19,042 nt of DNA from DATAMF01 sp964472565 (GTDB lineage: Bacteria; Chloroflexota; Anaerolineae; Aggregatilineales; Aggregatilineaceae): NCBI GenBank assembly GCA_964472565.1, contig CAYYNB010000119.1, positions 1 through 19,042 of the forward strand, read 5' to 3'. The notes below the pieces were generated by a model, which saw nothing but the letters and a program-made list of their open reading frames with translations, was not told the DNA's origin and did no database searches. The translations under genes and the position numbers were made by a program. Each line of letters starts with the position of its first letter. The stretch's first letter is position 1. Positions 6,912 through 15,639 of the stretch are shown piece after piece.

Positions 6912-6917
6912 TACAAT
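6912..6917 (+). promoter_or_regulatory. Candidate -10 box for the plus-strand operon
   Basis: TACAAT matches 5 of 6 positions of the -10 consensus and is 44 bases before the chosen GTG start of the phosphatase gene. Only a poor -35 match (TTCCGC, 6889-6894, 17-base spacer) is seen. It lies in the 174-base divergent gap (6782-6955) that must hold promoters for both strands. Confidence 0.4.
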
Positions 6918-6955
6918 AACAGCAGGATTTGTCATATGGATGGGGAGTAACCCAC

Positions 6956-7936
6956 GTGGATTTAACACACGAACTCGAAACGGTCAAGACGATTGCACGC
7001 ATGGCGGCGTCGATATGCCAGAATATCCAAAGCGAACTGGTGAACCCGGCGCAAAAAGGCGGGCGCGAACCGGTTACAATTGCCGATTACGCCTCTCAAG
7101 CGGTGATCGGCAATGCGCTGGCGGAAAATTTCCCGGATGATGCGGTGCTGTCGGAAGAACGCTCGGAAGAATTTATGCTGTTGTTGAGCGACCAGCAGCG
7201 CGCTTTGGTGCAGCGTTTTGTCACGGATGCGCTCGGCGGATATGTGTTTGAGGAGCAGATCTGCGCGTGGCTGGATTATGGCAAGCAGAAAATAGCCGAG
7301 CGGATGTGGGTCATCGATCCGATTGACGGCACGAAAGGCTTTCTGAGCGGCAATCATTACTGTGTTGCCATCGGGCTGTTGATCAACGGCGCGCCCGTGC
7401 TGGGCGTGCTGGCGAGTCCTGGTTTTCATGACGTGGACGACGAACATCCCGATGCTGGGGCGCTGACGTATGCGCGCCTGGGCAATGGCGCTTACATGGA
7501 AATGTTGTACGGCGGCGATCCACAGCCGATTCAAGTCTCACGTGTGACGGATCCCCGGCAGGCCACCCTGCTGACCAGCGTTTCATCGGGCCACACCGAC
7601 AACAGCTTTATGGAGCGCGTGGATCAGATGTTGAAACGCGCCCCCGATGCGCCGATCCGCCGCCTGGACAGCCAGGATAAACACGCGATGCTGGCGGCTG
7701 GCATGGGCGATGTGGTGCTGCGGATCGTGCCGGATACCAGCTACCGTGAGAAGTTGTGGGATCATGCGGCGGGATGTGTCATCATCAATGAGGCAGGCGG
7801 ACGCGTGACGGATGTATACGGCCAGCCGCTCGACTTCACCGCCGGGACACGCTTCGAGAATAATCGCGGGGTGTTGATGACCAACCGGTTCCTGCACGAC
7901 GACTTCCTGGAAGCGATACAAAAAGCGGAGATGTAA
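6956..7936 (+). CDS. 3'(2'),5'-bisphosphate nucleotidase (HAL2/SAL1 type, inositol-phosphatase superfamily)
   Basis: A 326-residue metal-dependent phosphatase of the inositol monophosphatase superfamily. Motifs in order: EPVTIAD (38-44), SEE (66-68), DPIDGTKGFLSG (121-132) holding the metal-binding aspartates, and WDHAAG (268-273). The GTKGF form, the length and the C-terminal GTRFENNRGV resemble eukaryotic HAL2/SAL1 nucleotidases, which convert 3'-phosphoadenosine 5'-phosphate to AMP and recycle the by-product of sulfate activation and sulfotransfer. Other substrates such as inositol phosphates cannot be excluded. The GTG start at 6956 is preferred because GGGGAG lies eight bases before it; a TTG at 6929 would add nine residues. 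The stop TAA overlaps the ATG of the radical SAM gene, so the two are translationally coupled. First gene of the long plus-strand operon. Confidence 0.88.
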   Translation: MDLTHELETVKTIARMAASICQNIQSELVNPAQKGGREPVTIADYASQAVIGNALAENFPDDAVLSEERSEEFMLLLSDQQRALVQRFVTDALGGYVFEEQICAWLDYGKQKIAERMWVIDPIDGTKGFLSGNHYCVAIGLLINGAPVLGVLASPGFHDVDDEHPDAGALTYARLGNGAYMEMLYGGDPQPIQVSRVTDPRQATLLTSVSSGHTDNSFMERVDQMLKRAPDAPIRRLDSQDKHAMLAAGMGDVVLRIVPDTSYREKLWDHAAGCVIINEAGGRVTDVYGQPLDFTAGTRFENNRGVLMTNRFLHDDFLEAIQKAEM

Positions 7937-9219
7937 TGCCTTCGACCATCGGCCTCCTACATTCAAACACAACCGCAGCACCTTCACAGGCCTTGGTCGA
8001 TGAGGATGGACGTCTGATCCTGCCGCCGGACGGGGCGGCGCGGCTCGGCTTTGTGCCGGGCACACCGGTCCAATTCGAGGAAGACGCGCAAGGCGTGCGG
8101 CTGCGGCGAACAGTCCGGCGTGTGGCAAAAGTGTATATTGAGCCGACGAACTGCTGTAACCTGAACTGCCGCACGTGCATTCGGAATGTGTGGGATGAGC
8201 CGCTGGGGCTGATGGATGAGACGATCTTCAACCGTCTGGTGAACGATTTACGCGCACTGCCGCCGCCGCTGACGGTGTTTTTCGGCGGGTTTGGCGAACC
8301 GCTGTCACACCCGCGCATTCTGGAGATGGTGCAGCAGGTCAAAGCGTTGGGCGTAACCGTTGAGTTGATCACCAACGGCACCCTGCTCGATCAAGACCGG
8401 GCGCGCGGGCTGATCCACGCGGGATTGGATCGATTATGGGTGTCGCTGGATGGCGCAACCCCGGACAGTTATACGGATGTGCGGCTGGGCGCAGCACTGC
8501 CGGATGTAATCGGCAACCTGACCGCCTTCCGCGATATGCGCCAACCCATACGCTATCCGACGCCGGAAATCGGGATCGTTTTTGTCGCGATGCAGCGCAA
8601 TATTCACGATCTGCCGGCGGTGCTGGCGATAGCCGAAACGGTGGGCGCGGCGCGATTGATGGTGAGTAATGTGCTGCCGCATACCGACGACATGCGCGCC
8701 GAAACCCTCTATAACCGTTCGCTGAGCAACGATGACTATTATCCGCAGCCCGGCCAGCCGCGCTTGATTCTGCCGAGGATAGATGCTAATGTGCTGGAGC
8801 ATCTGCCGTTTGATATGAGTACCCGCGACAAATGGGTGATTGAAAGCGCAGGACACCAGGCAGGAAATCCCGGCAACCGCTGCCCTTTCATTGAGCGCGG
8901 CGCGACGGCGGTGGGTTGGGATGGCAGTGTCAGCCCGTGCCTGCCGCTGCTGCACAGCCATGCGGGCTATTTAAACGGGTTGGAGCGCGACGAACGGCGT
9001 TATAGTGTGGGGAGTCTGGCCTCACACAGTTTGAGCGACATCTGGGAAGCGGCGGAATATACCGGATTCCGGCAGCGGGTGCAGGATTTCGACTTCGCGC
9101 CGTGTACGATGTGTGACGGCTGTCCGATCTCCGGCACGAATGACCAAGACTGCTATGGAAGTAATTTCCCGTCCTGCGGAGGATGTCTGTGGGCGCAGGG
9201 CATAGTACAATGTCCATAA
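7936..9219 (+). CDS. Radical SAM/SPASM protein with N-terminal AbrB-like domain, possible tungsten-enzyme maturase
   Basis: A 427-residue protein. Residues 19-57 (LVDEDGRLILP, LGFVPGTPVQFEE) match the swapped-hairpin AbrB/SpoVT fold, normally DNA-binding. The radical SAM domain follows, with Cys74, Cys78 and Cys81 in the C-x3-C-x2-C motif for the 4Fe-4S cluster, then FGGFGEPL and ITNGTLL. The C-terminus is a SPASM-type region with many cysteines (CPFIERG, SVSPCLP, CTMCDGCP, CYGSNFPSCGGCLWAQGIVQC) that should bind one or two extra clusters. The core sequence, including TNCCNLNCRTCIRN and VSLDGATPDSYTDVRLGAALP, recalls from memory the family described as tungsten-cofactor oxidoreductase radical SAM maturases. 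No aldehyde:ferredoxin oxidoreductase gene is present here, so that role is tentative. The start overlaps the stop of the phosphatase gene. Confidence 0.85.
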   Translation: MPSTIGLLHSNTTAAPSQALVDEDGRLILPPDGAARLGFVPGTPVQFEEDAQGVRLRRTVRRVAKVYIEPTNCCNLNCRTCIRNVWDEPLGLMDETIFNRLVNDLRALPPPLTVFFGGFGEPLSHPRILEMVQQVKALGVTVELITNGTLLDQDRARGLIHAGLDRLWVSLDGATPDSYTDVRLGAALPDVIGNLTAFRDMRQPIRYPTPEIGIVFVAMQRNIHDLPAVLAIAETVGAARLMVSNVLPHTDDMRAETLYNRSLSNDDYYPQPGQPRLILPRIDANVLEHLPFDMSTRDKWVIESAGHQAGNPGNRCPFIERGATAVGWDGSVSPCLPLLHSHAGYLNGLERDERRYSVGSLASHSLSDIWEAAEYTGFRQRVQDFDFAPCTMCDGCPISGTNDQDCYGSNFPSCGGCLWAQGIVQCP

Positions 9220-9235
9220 GAACGGTACTGAGGTT

Positions 9236-10468
9236 ATGAACGAAGCGATCCGCGTTTTACATTTTTCCGACATCCATATCGGTATGGAAAACTACGGGGG
9301 AACCGATCCAAACACCGGGTTGAGCACGCGTGTCGTGGATTTTGTGCGCCGCCTGGATAGTATGATCGAAATTGCCAGAGAACGGGATGTGGACCTGGCA
9401 ATCTTCGCAGGCGACGCGTTTAAGTCGCGCAACCCGTCGCCCACCTTTCAGCGCGAATTTGCCTTCCGCATCCAGGACCTGGCGGAACTGTGCCCGGTGA
9501 TGCTGCTGGTGGGCAACCATGATCTGCCAACTATCGAAAAACGCGCGTCCAGTATCGAAATTTATGAGACGCTGCGCGTCCCGAATACCTATCTGGGGCG
9601 TGATTATGGGCTGCAAGTGATCGACACCAAACGCGGCCCGGTGGTTGTGGCAACCGCACCCTACCCGGTACGCAATCACCTGCTGCAAGACATCAACCTG
9701 CCGCACCGCGCCACGATTGCCGAGATCGACGCCCTGATGGAACTGGAACTGGACCGTAAGCTGCAACAACTGGCGCAGGATGCCAGCCAGTATGATATGC
9801 CGCGCATTTTGACCGGCCATTTCAGCGTATCGGAGGCCATGCTGGGCAGCGAACGCAGCATTATGCTGGGACGTGACATCACGGTGATGCTCAGCACGAT
9901 AGCCGATCCTGCGTGGGATTATGTGGCGCTGGGGCATATCCACAAGCACCAATGTCTGACCGGGAAACGCCAGCCGCCAGTGGTGTACAGCGGGAGCCTG
10001 GAACGGATCGATTTTGGCGAAGAAAACGATCCGAAGGGCTTTGTGTGCGCCGATGTGTCACGCGGACGAACGCAGTGGGAATTTATCGAATTGGACTGCC
10101 GTCCCTTCGTCACGCTGCGCATTGATGTGAAGGGCAAAGGCAACCCCACCCAACACGTGCTGGACGAAATCGCGCGGCACGATCTACGGGACGCGGTGGT
10201 GCGCGTGTTGATCACCGCCGATCCTGAAAGCGATCTGCTGCTGCAAGACCGGCTGATTCACCAGGCCTTGGAACGGGCAACTATTTATCATTTAGCGACG
10301 ATCCAGCGCGCCGTTGACCGCCCGGCACGGATGCGACTCGGCAGTTCACCAGAAGGTCTATCAGCGGAAGAACTGCTGCACCGCTATTTGCTCACCAAAG
10401 AAATCCCGCTGGATCGCATCGGGGTGCTGATGGAGTACGCCCAACAGATATTTACTTCAGAGGATTAG
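9236..10468 (+). CDS. sbcD: SbcCD nuclease subunit D (Mre11-like exonuclease)
   Basis: A 410-residue calcineurin-type metallophosphoesterase, the nuclease subunit of the SbcCD (Mre11-Rad50) complex that opens hairpins and processes double-strand ends. Metal-binding motifs run in order: SDIHIG (Asp12, His14), GDAF (Asp60), GNHD (93-96), TGHFS and ALGHIHKH. Length and the C-terminal capping region fit the family (E. coli SbcD is about 400 residues). It begins 16 bases after the radical SAM stop; a GAGG lies only two bases before the ATG, so initiation may rely partly on coupling. The partner sbcC lies downstream, separated by one extra gene, which is unusual. Confidence 0.93.
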   Translation: MNEAIRVLHFSDIHIGMENYGGTDPNTGLSTRVVDFVRRLDSMIEIARERDVDLAIFAGDAFKSRNPSPTFQREFAFRIQDLAELCPVMLLVGNHDLPTIEKRASSIEIYETLRVPNTYLGRDYGLQVIDTKRGPVVVATAPYPVRNHLLQDINLPHRATIAEIDALMELELDRKLQQLAQDASQYDMPRILTGHFSVSEAMLGSERSIMLGRDITVMLSTIADPAWDYVALGHIHKHQCLTGKRQPPVVYSGSLERIDFGEENDPKGFVCADVSRGRTQWEFIELDCRPFVTLRIDVKGKGNPTQHVLDEIARHDLRDAVVRVLITADPESDLLLQDRLIHQALERATIYHLATIQRAVDRPARMRLGSSPEGLSAEELLHRYLLTKEIPLDRIGVLMEYAQQIFTSED

Positions 10469-10470
10469 CA

Positions 10471-11670
10471 GTGGAACACGAACCGGAATTAGCAGATCAC
10501 GTGATCAAACTCAGTCCGGCGCTGATCACGATTATTGACGGACGGACCCCGTATACACCAGCGGAAGATTTGCAGCGCGAGGTGCTCGAACAGGCCCGCA
10601 CACTGGCCGCGCATGGCATCGAGTCGTTCCACCTCGACATCAACTATGAGGATTATGAGGGCTTTTCCGGCGCGGGACCGGATCGCAACGCGGCGGTTTT
10701 TACGCCTGAATTTGTGGCGGAATTGTGCGACGAGGTGCCGAGTCTGACGCTGCATTTGCTGACCCTGTATCCTGATTCACGTCTGCGCCAATTTGAAGAT
10801 ATTCGCCTGAGCGCGGTGTGTTTTCAACTGGATGTGGTGGGCGACCAGGATTACCTCTCGACGCTGATCGGGCAGATTCGCGGTATGGGAGCCTGCGCCA
10901 GCCCGGTGATCGAAACGGTGGGCACGGAACGCCAAAAGCCGATGGAACCGGAAGCCGTCCGCGCGCTGTTAGAACCGTTTCTGCCGCAGATTGGCATGCT
11001 CACGTTTCAGGCGGCAGGAACCGCATCCCGCACGAACGCTCCGGCAGGCGCTTTTGCTCGCGATCTGGTCAAAGCGTATATTGACTGCCTGCGACCAGGA
11101 TTTGACGGCGCGATCCAGATGCAGGGCGGGATCACGACGGCAACACTGGGCGAAGCGGTCAAACTCGGCGCGGAGTATCTGGTTTGCGGCACGCAGTTAT
11201 TCCGCAACCGCGAGGGGTTGACGGCGGTACAGGTGGCGGAGATCATGCGGCAGGAAGCGGCGACAGCCCTCGCCAGTGATCCCCGTGAAGCCCGCGATCC
11301 GGCGAATCAGGAAGTGGTCGAGGCGCTGTGGAAGGCGTTTGATCGTTTTGATTTTGACGCAGCAGGCGACCTGCTGCATGATGATTTTGTGTGCGAATGG
11401 CCGCAGTCTAACGAACGGATACGCGGCAAAGATAACTTTATCGCGGTGAACAAACATTATCCCGGCCAATGGCGCATCCAGATTCAGAATACCATCACCA
11501 GCGGCGATACCGTTGTAACCGAAGTTGTCGCGCAAACAGGTGATCAAAGCGCGCGGGCGATCTCATTTTTTACGCTGAAGGATGGCAAGATTTTCCGGCT
11601 GCGCGAATTCTGGCCGGACCCGTATCCGGCTCCCGAATGGCGGGCGCAGTGGGTAGAAATAACAGGTTAA
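10471..11670 (+). CDS. Ribulose-phosphate 3-epimerase-like barrel fused to a SnoaL/NTF2-like domain
   Basis: A 399-residue fusion. Residues about 12-265 follow the ribulose-phosphate 3-epimerase TIM barrel: SFHLDIN (His54, Asp56) matches HxDxM, LTLHLLT (His95) matches the second metal histidine strand, and AIQMQGGIT then GAEYLVCGTQLF matches xVDGGI and the C-terminal phosphate-binding region. The fourth metal ligand and catalytic acid, normally Asp in VDGG, is Gln218, so standard epimerase chemistry is doubtful. Residues about 280-396 are a SnoaL/NTF2-like cone (LWKAFDRFDFDAAGDLLHDDFVCEW to the W-rich end), a fold used for small-ligand binding or isomerisation. The GTG start is supported by AGAGGA six bases upstream. 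It is placed between sbcD (2-base gap) and sbcC (1-base gap), so it is co-expressed with the nuclease. Function unknown. Confidence 0.8.
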   Translation: MEHEPELADHVIKLSPALITIIDGRTPYTPAEDLQREVLEQARTLAAHGIESFHLDINYEDYEGFSGAGPDRNAAVFTPEFVAELCDEVPSLTLHLLTLYPDSRLRQFEDIRLSAVCFQLDVVGDQDYLSTLIGQIRGMGACASPVIETVGTERQKPMEPEAVRALLEPFLPQIGMLTFQAAGTASRTNAPAGAFARDLVKAYIDCLRPGFDGAIQMQGGITTATLGEAVKLGAEYLVCGTQLFRNREGLTAVQVAEIMRQEAATALASDPREARDPANQEVVEALWKAFDRFDFDAAGDLLHDDFVCEWPQSNERIRGKDNFIAVNKHYPGQWRIQIQNTITSGDTVVTEVVAQTGDQSARAISFFTLKDGKIFRLREFWPDPYPAPEWRAQWVEITG

Positions 11671-11671
11671 C

Positions 11672-14236
11672 ATGCTGCCTCTTCGACTCGAAATCCGAAA
11701 CTTTCTGGCCTATCGAAATCCTGATCCCCTTATCTTTGAAGGCATGCATCTGGCCTGCCTGACCGGACCCAATGGCGCGGGGAAATCGTCGCTGTTGGAT
11801 GCGATCACCTGGGTGCTGTGGGGGCATGCGCGGACGCGGACCGATGATGACCTGATTTACCAGGGACAGGTCGATATGGTGGTGCAGCTCGACTTTTTGC
11901 AGGGCACCAGCCATTACCGCGTGGTCCGGAAACGGCAGATGGGCAAAAACGCACGCAACGGGCGCAGCGCGTTAGACCTGTTTTTGCTGGACGAAAAAAC
12001 GAACACCTTTAAAGAGCAAACTGCCCCATCGATCCGGGAGACAGAGCAGCGCATCCGCGAACTGCTGCGGCTGGATTATGAGACCTTCGTGCATTCGGCT
12101 TTTTTGCAGCAGGGGCGCGCCGACGCCTTCACGATGAAAACGCCGACGCAGCGTAAAGAGATTCTGGCGGAAATTCTGGGGCTGGACCAGTGGCGGCATT
12201 ACGAGGATTACACCAAAAACATGCTGCGCCAGATCGAGCACGATCTGGGCGTGATCGCATTTGGGCTGGAAGATATTGTTCGCAAGGAAGCCGAAGAACC
12301 GGCCCTGCGGCGCGATCTCGTGGCGGCAGAGGCGGCACTGGTCGAGGCGGTGGCGCTGCGCGAAGAGGCGGAAGTACGGTATCAGGATGTAGCCGGGGCA
12401 CAGGAACTCATGAACGCGGCACAAAGCCGACTGGCCCAGGCGCAGCACCGCATCAAACAGCGCAAAACCGACCTGGAAGATATTGAGAGCGAACTGGCGC
12501 GCTACCAAAACCAGATGGGACAGTTGCAAGGGGTGATCGAACAGCGCGACACGATCCAAAACGGGTATGCCCTGCTGCAAGCGGCACGGGAAGCTGATCA
12601 AGCGCTGGGCGAAAAACTGCAAGTGATCAATGAGGTCAAGGACCGGCTGGCCGATGTGAATGAGCGGATTTTTGCGATGCGGGCCGAACTCGACGCGCAG
12701 GCGGGCATTCACCGGGATCGCATCAGGACGGCGCAGCGTGTCGCCGCCGAACGCGACGCGATCCAAGCCGACCTGTCCGATCTTCAGGTTGAGGTCGAAC
12801 ACCTGGAAGCGGAAGAGGTCCGGCGGGACCAACTCCGCGAGGCGATCAACGCGCTGAATGAAGAAAACGCCGCGCGCAAGGCCAATAACAAAACGCTCTA
12901 CGACGAAATGCAGGCGCTCAAGGCACGGATTATGGATGTGCAGGCGGCCCAGGCAACGTGTCCGCTGTGCGGGCAGCCGCTCGACGAAGAGCATAAAATC
13001 GCCCTGCTGGAAGAACTCCAAACCGAGGGGAAAGATCACGCCGACACGTACCGCGCTAACCAGGGACGCCTGGGCGAGATCACACAGATGATCGGGGAAT
13101 ATCGGGCGGAAATTGAGGCGATTGAAACCGAACTACGCAAACTGCAAGCGCTGCGGGATCGCGTTTCGGCGCTGAGTGTCAACCTGGAAAGCGCGCAAAA
13201 TGCAGCGGATACGATTCAGAGTGAAAGCACCGAATTACGGGTGATCGAAGCGATGCTGGACAGCGGGGAGTACGCGCAGGAACTCCAGACGCAGCGCGAG
13301 TCGATTCAGAGCGAGATCGAAACACTGGGCTACGACAACGCCGCACACAACGCCGCGCGCGAAACGCTCTCAGAATACAGTGAATATGAACGCCACCAGC
13401 ACGAACTCGAAGCGGCGGAAATGCAGCTTCCTGAACTGCACACCGCCATCGAACAGGGTGAGGCACGGCGAACCCGCTGGCTGGCAGTGCTGGAAAGCGA
13501 ACACAAAGAAGCACTCGACTCCCAAACCGAGATCGACGGGTTGTATGAACGAGTCGAAGAAGCGCGGCGGCGAGAAGAAGAAGTTCGCCAGCGCCGCACG
13601 TATGAAAAACGCGCCCAGGAAACACTGATCCGGGCACAGCAGGCGCTCTCGGCGTTAGAGTTTGCCCGGCAGCGTAAAATCGAACTGCAAAACCGACAAG
13701 CCGAATTCGCGGAGCGCCAGGCGATCTATGAGGAACTGCGGGCCGCCTTCAGCAAAAACGGCATTCCGGCGATGATCATCGAGGCGGCGATTCCTGAACT
13801 GGAAGAAAACGCCAACCGCCTGTTAAACCAGATGACCGAAGGACGGATGCATGTCCGGCTGGATACCCAGCGCGAAAAACGCACGGGCGGCGTGGCGGAG
13901 ACGCTGGATATTCTGATCAGCGATGAACTGGGCACGCGCAGCTATGAAGCGTATTCGGGCGGCGAGGCGTTCCGGGTCAACTTTGCGCTGCGCGTGGCGC
14001 TCAGCCAGATGCTGGCGCGGCGGGCCGGGGCGCAACTGCGGACGCTATTCATTGATGAAGGGTTTGGGACACAGGATGAAGCGGGGCGACAGCGACTGGT
14101 CGAAGCGATCAATGCCGTACAGGATTACTTTGATCTCGTGCTGGTGATCACGCATGTGGAAGAACTGCGCGATGCGTTCCCGGTGCAGATTGAGATCAAA
14201 AAGACGCCGGATGGAAGCCGAATTGTGGTGAGGTGA
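11672..14236 (+). CDS. sbcC: SbcCD nuclease subunit C (Rad50-like SMC ATPase)
   Basis: An 854-residue ATPase of the SMC/Rad50 class. The Walker A motif GPNGAGKSS is at 32-40. Long, charged, heptad-like coiled coils run from about 175 to 700. They are interrupted by the zinc-hook CPLC (430-433), through which two coiled coils pair. The ABC signature YSGGEAFRVN starts at 761, and Walker B LFIDEGFGTQD is near 792-802. It is shorter than E. coli SbcC (about 1050) but close to Rad50 sizes. It should pair with the SbcD encoded upstream to process DNA ends and hairpins. It starts one base after the epimerase-like fusion stop with only a weak ribosome site, so translation is probably coupled. Confidence 0.95.
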   Translation: MLPLRLEIRNFLAYRNPDPLIFEGMHLACLTGPNGAGKSSLLDAITWVLWGHARTRTDDDLIYQGQVDMVVQLDFLQGTSHYRVVRKRQMGKNARNGRSALDLFLLDEKTNTFKEQTAPSIRETEQRIRELLRLDYETFVHSAFLQQGRADAFTMKTPTQRKEILAEILGLDQWRHYEDYTKNMLRQIEHDLGVIAFGLEDIVRKEAEEPALRRDLVAAEAALVEAVALREEAEVRYQDVAGAQELMNAAQSRLAQAQHRIKQRKTDLEDIESELARYQNQMGQLQGVIEQRDTIQNGYALLQAAREADQALGEKLQVINEVKDRLADVNERIFAMRAELDAQAGIHRDRIRTAQRVAAERDAIQADLSDLQVEVEHLEAEEVRRDQLREAINALNEENAARKANNKTLYDEMQALKARIMDVQAAQATCPLCGQPLDEEHKIALLEELQTEGKDHADTYRANQGRLGEITQMIGEYRAEIEAIETELRKLQALRDRVSALSVNLESAQNAADTIQSESTELRVIEAMLDSGEYAQELQTQRESIQSEIETLGYDNAAHNAARETLSEYSEYERHQHELEAAEMQLPELHTAIEQGEARRTRWLAVLESEHKEALDSQTEIDGLYERVEEARRREEEVRQRRTYEKRAQETLIRAQQALSALEFARQRKIELQNRQAEFAERQAIYEELRAAFSKNGIPAMIIEAAIPELEENANRLLNQMTEGRMHVRLDTQREKRTGGVAETLDILISDELGTRSYEAYSGGEAFRVNFALRVALSQMLARRAGAQLRTLFIDEGFGTQDEAGRQRLVEAINAVQDYFDLVLVITHVEELRDAFPVQIEIKKTPDGSRIVVR

Positions 14237-14240
14237 GGCT

Positions 14241-14924
14241 ATGTGGTTCGCCCTGATTCACAGCCCGCTGGTGGGGCCGTTCACCTGGAAATTAACCGCG
14301 CTGGCCCTGCGCAGACGTGAGCAGCAGGTGATTGTGCCCGCGCTGCGGCATTCGACTATTTCGGAGCGCCCATACTGGCAGCAGCACACGGATGCTGTCA
14401 CCTGGGCGCTGAGTCCGGTATCGGATTACGAGCCGCTGGTCCTGGTGGCACACAGCGGCGCGGGGGTGCTGCTGCCCGCGATCCGGCAGGCGTTGGGACG
14501 GCCCGTCAACGCGTATCTGCTGGTGGATGCGCTGATTCCGCAGGATGGACAAAGCCGGTTAGATTTATTCGACGCGGCGGATGAAGTTGAAGCGTTCCGG
14601 CAGTCGGCTGTGGATGGGCTGCTGCCGACGTGGACCGAGATCGATTTGCAGGATGCGATCACGGATGACGAGGTGCGCAGCCGCTTTGTGAGCGAACTCC
14701 GTCCGCTGCCGCTGGCCGTTTACGAGGAGCCGATCCCGGTTTTCGAGGGGTGGCCGGATGCACCATGCGGGTATGTGCAGTTCAGTGCAGCGTATGATGG
14801 ATGTGGAGAAGCGGCGCGGCAGGCGGGCTGGGCTTACCGCCGGATGGAGGGCACCCATTTTCAGATGCTGAACAAACCAGCGGCAGTCGCTATGATGCTA
14901 TTAGAGATGATGAAGCAGGTCTAA
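14241..14924 (+). CDS. Alpha/beta hydrolase-like protein
   Basis: A 227-residue soluble protein with the alpha/beta-hydrolase pattern. After a strand (PLVLVAHSGAG) comes the nucleophile elbow with Ser72 in the HSGAG context. A C-terminal GTHFQML supplies a likely catalytic histidine (His206). Asp173 or Asp186 could be the acid. The N-terminal LIHSPLVGPFTW resembles the HG-type oxyanion loop region in this fold. The substrate cannot be told from the sequence; an esterase-like role is an inference. It starts four bases after sbcC, with GTGAGG as ribosome-binding site, in the same operon. Confidence 0.7.
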   Translation: MWFALIHSPLVGPFTWKLTALALRRREQQVIVPALRHSTISERPYWQQHTDAVTWALSPVSDYEPLVLVAHSGAGVLLPAIRQALGRPVNAYLLVDALIPQDGQSRLDLFDAADEVEAFRQSAVDGLLPTWTEIDLQDAITDDEVRSRFVSELRPLPLAVYEEPIPVFEGWPDAPCGYVQFSAAYDGCGEAARQAGWAYRRMEGTHFQMLNKPAAVAMMLLEMMKQV

Positions 14925-14930
14925 GTCGCT

Positions 14931-15638
14931 ATGCCTCTTTCACTGGATAAACAAAATGTGTATCGCGCCCAATATGCGGCTAAACGGCGGGGTTGGCGGC
15001 CCGCGACGGAACAATATGAAGCGCTGATCCGCGAGCTGCTGCGGCCCGATCAGCGCGTGCTGGATATGGGATGCGGGCGCGGCGGCGTGCTGGAACAGTT
15101 GGGCGCGGCGGTGGCGTGTCCGGTGGGGATTGATCCTGATCACCTGTCGCTGGTGGAACATCGACTGCCGGAGATGCCGCGCGCGGTGGCGCTGTCGGAT
15201 GCGATTCCGCTGCCGGATGCCAGCGTTGATCTGGTAGTCTCAAGCTGGGTGCTGGAACATCTACAAGACCCGGCGCGCACATTTCGTGAGGTGGCGCGGG
15301 TGCTGCGTCCGGGCGGGGCGTTGGTGTTCATCACACCGAGCGCATCCAGCCCGGCGGCGCTGCTCAACCGGGTGTTTGGGCGCTTTCAGGGGTGGCTGGT
15401 CCCGCTGTTGTATGGGCGCGATGAGAGCGACGCGTTCCCGGTGGTGTACCGGGCGAACGCGCACCGCCAACTGGATCGGCTGGCGCAGGGTGCGGGCTTG
15501 CAGCCGCACACGTTCAAGCAGATCGAAGACCCGACCTATTTTGCTTTTCATCCGCTGCTGTTCCGGCTGAGCGCGGCGGCGGCGCGGGTGATGCCCGCGC
15601 GGATGCGGGAACATATCGTGGCGGCGTATCAAAAATGA
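14931..15638 (+). CDS. Class I SAM-dependent methyltransferase (type 11-like)
   Basis: A 235-residue methyltransferase. Motif I is VLDMGCGRGGVLEQL (around 43-57), the SAM-binding glycine loop. It is followed by the acidic residue in PVGIDPDHLS, then AIPLPDASVDLVVSSWVLEHLQDP and the post-motif VLRPGG. This order is typical of the Methyltransf_11/UbiE-like group, which methylates small molecules or lipids; the substrate is unknown. The C-terminal third has hydrophobic segments (LLNRVFGRFQGWLVPLLYG, HPLLFRLSAAAARVM) that may form a substrate lid or membrane contact. It starts six bases after the hydrolase gene; the ribosome site is weak. Confidence 0.85.
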   Translation: MPLSLDKQNVYRAQYAAKRRGWRPATEQYEALIRELLRPDQRVLDMGCGRGGVLEQLGAAVACPVGIDPDHLSLVEHRLPEMPRAVALSDAIPLPDASVDLVVSSWVLEHLQDPARTFREVARVLRPGGALVFITPSASSPAALLNRVFGRFQGWLVPLLYGRDESDAFPVVYRANAHRQLDRLAQGAGLQPHTFKQIEDPTYFAFHPLLFRLSAAAARVMPARMREHIVAAYQK

Positions 15639-15639
15639 G

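Noticed and set aside
11972..13039. A long open frame on the minus strand (355 codons) inside sbcC
   Set aside because: It is antisense to the coiled-coil region of a well-supported gene; the codon bias of sbcC keeps this frame open. The predicted protein has no recognisable domain.
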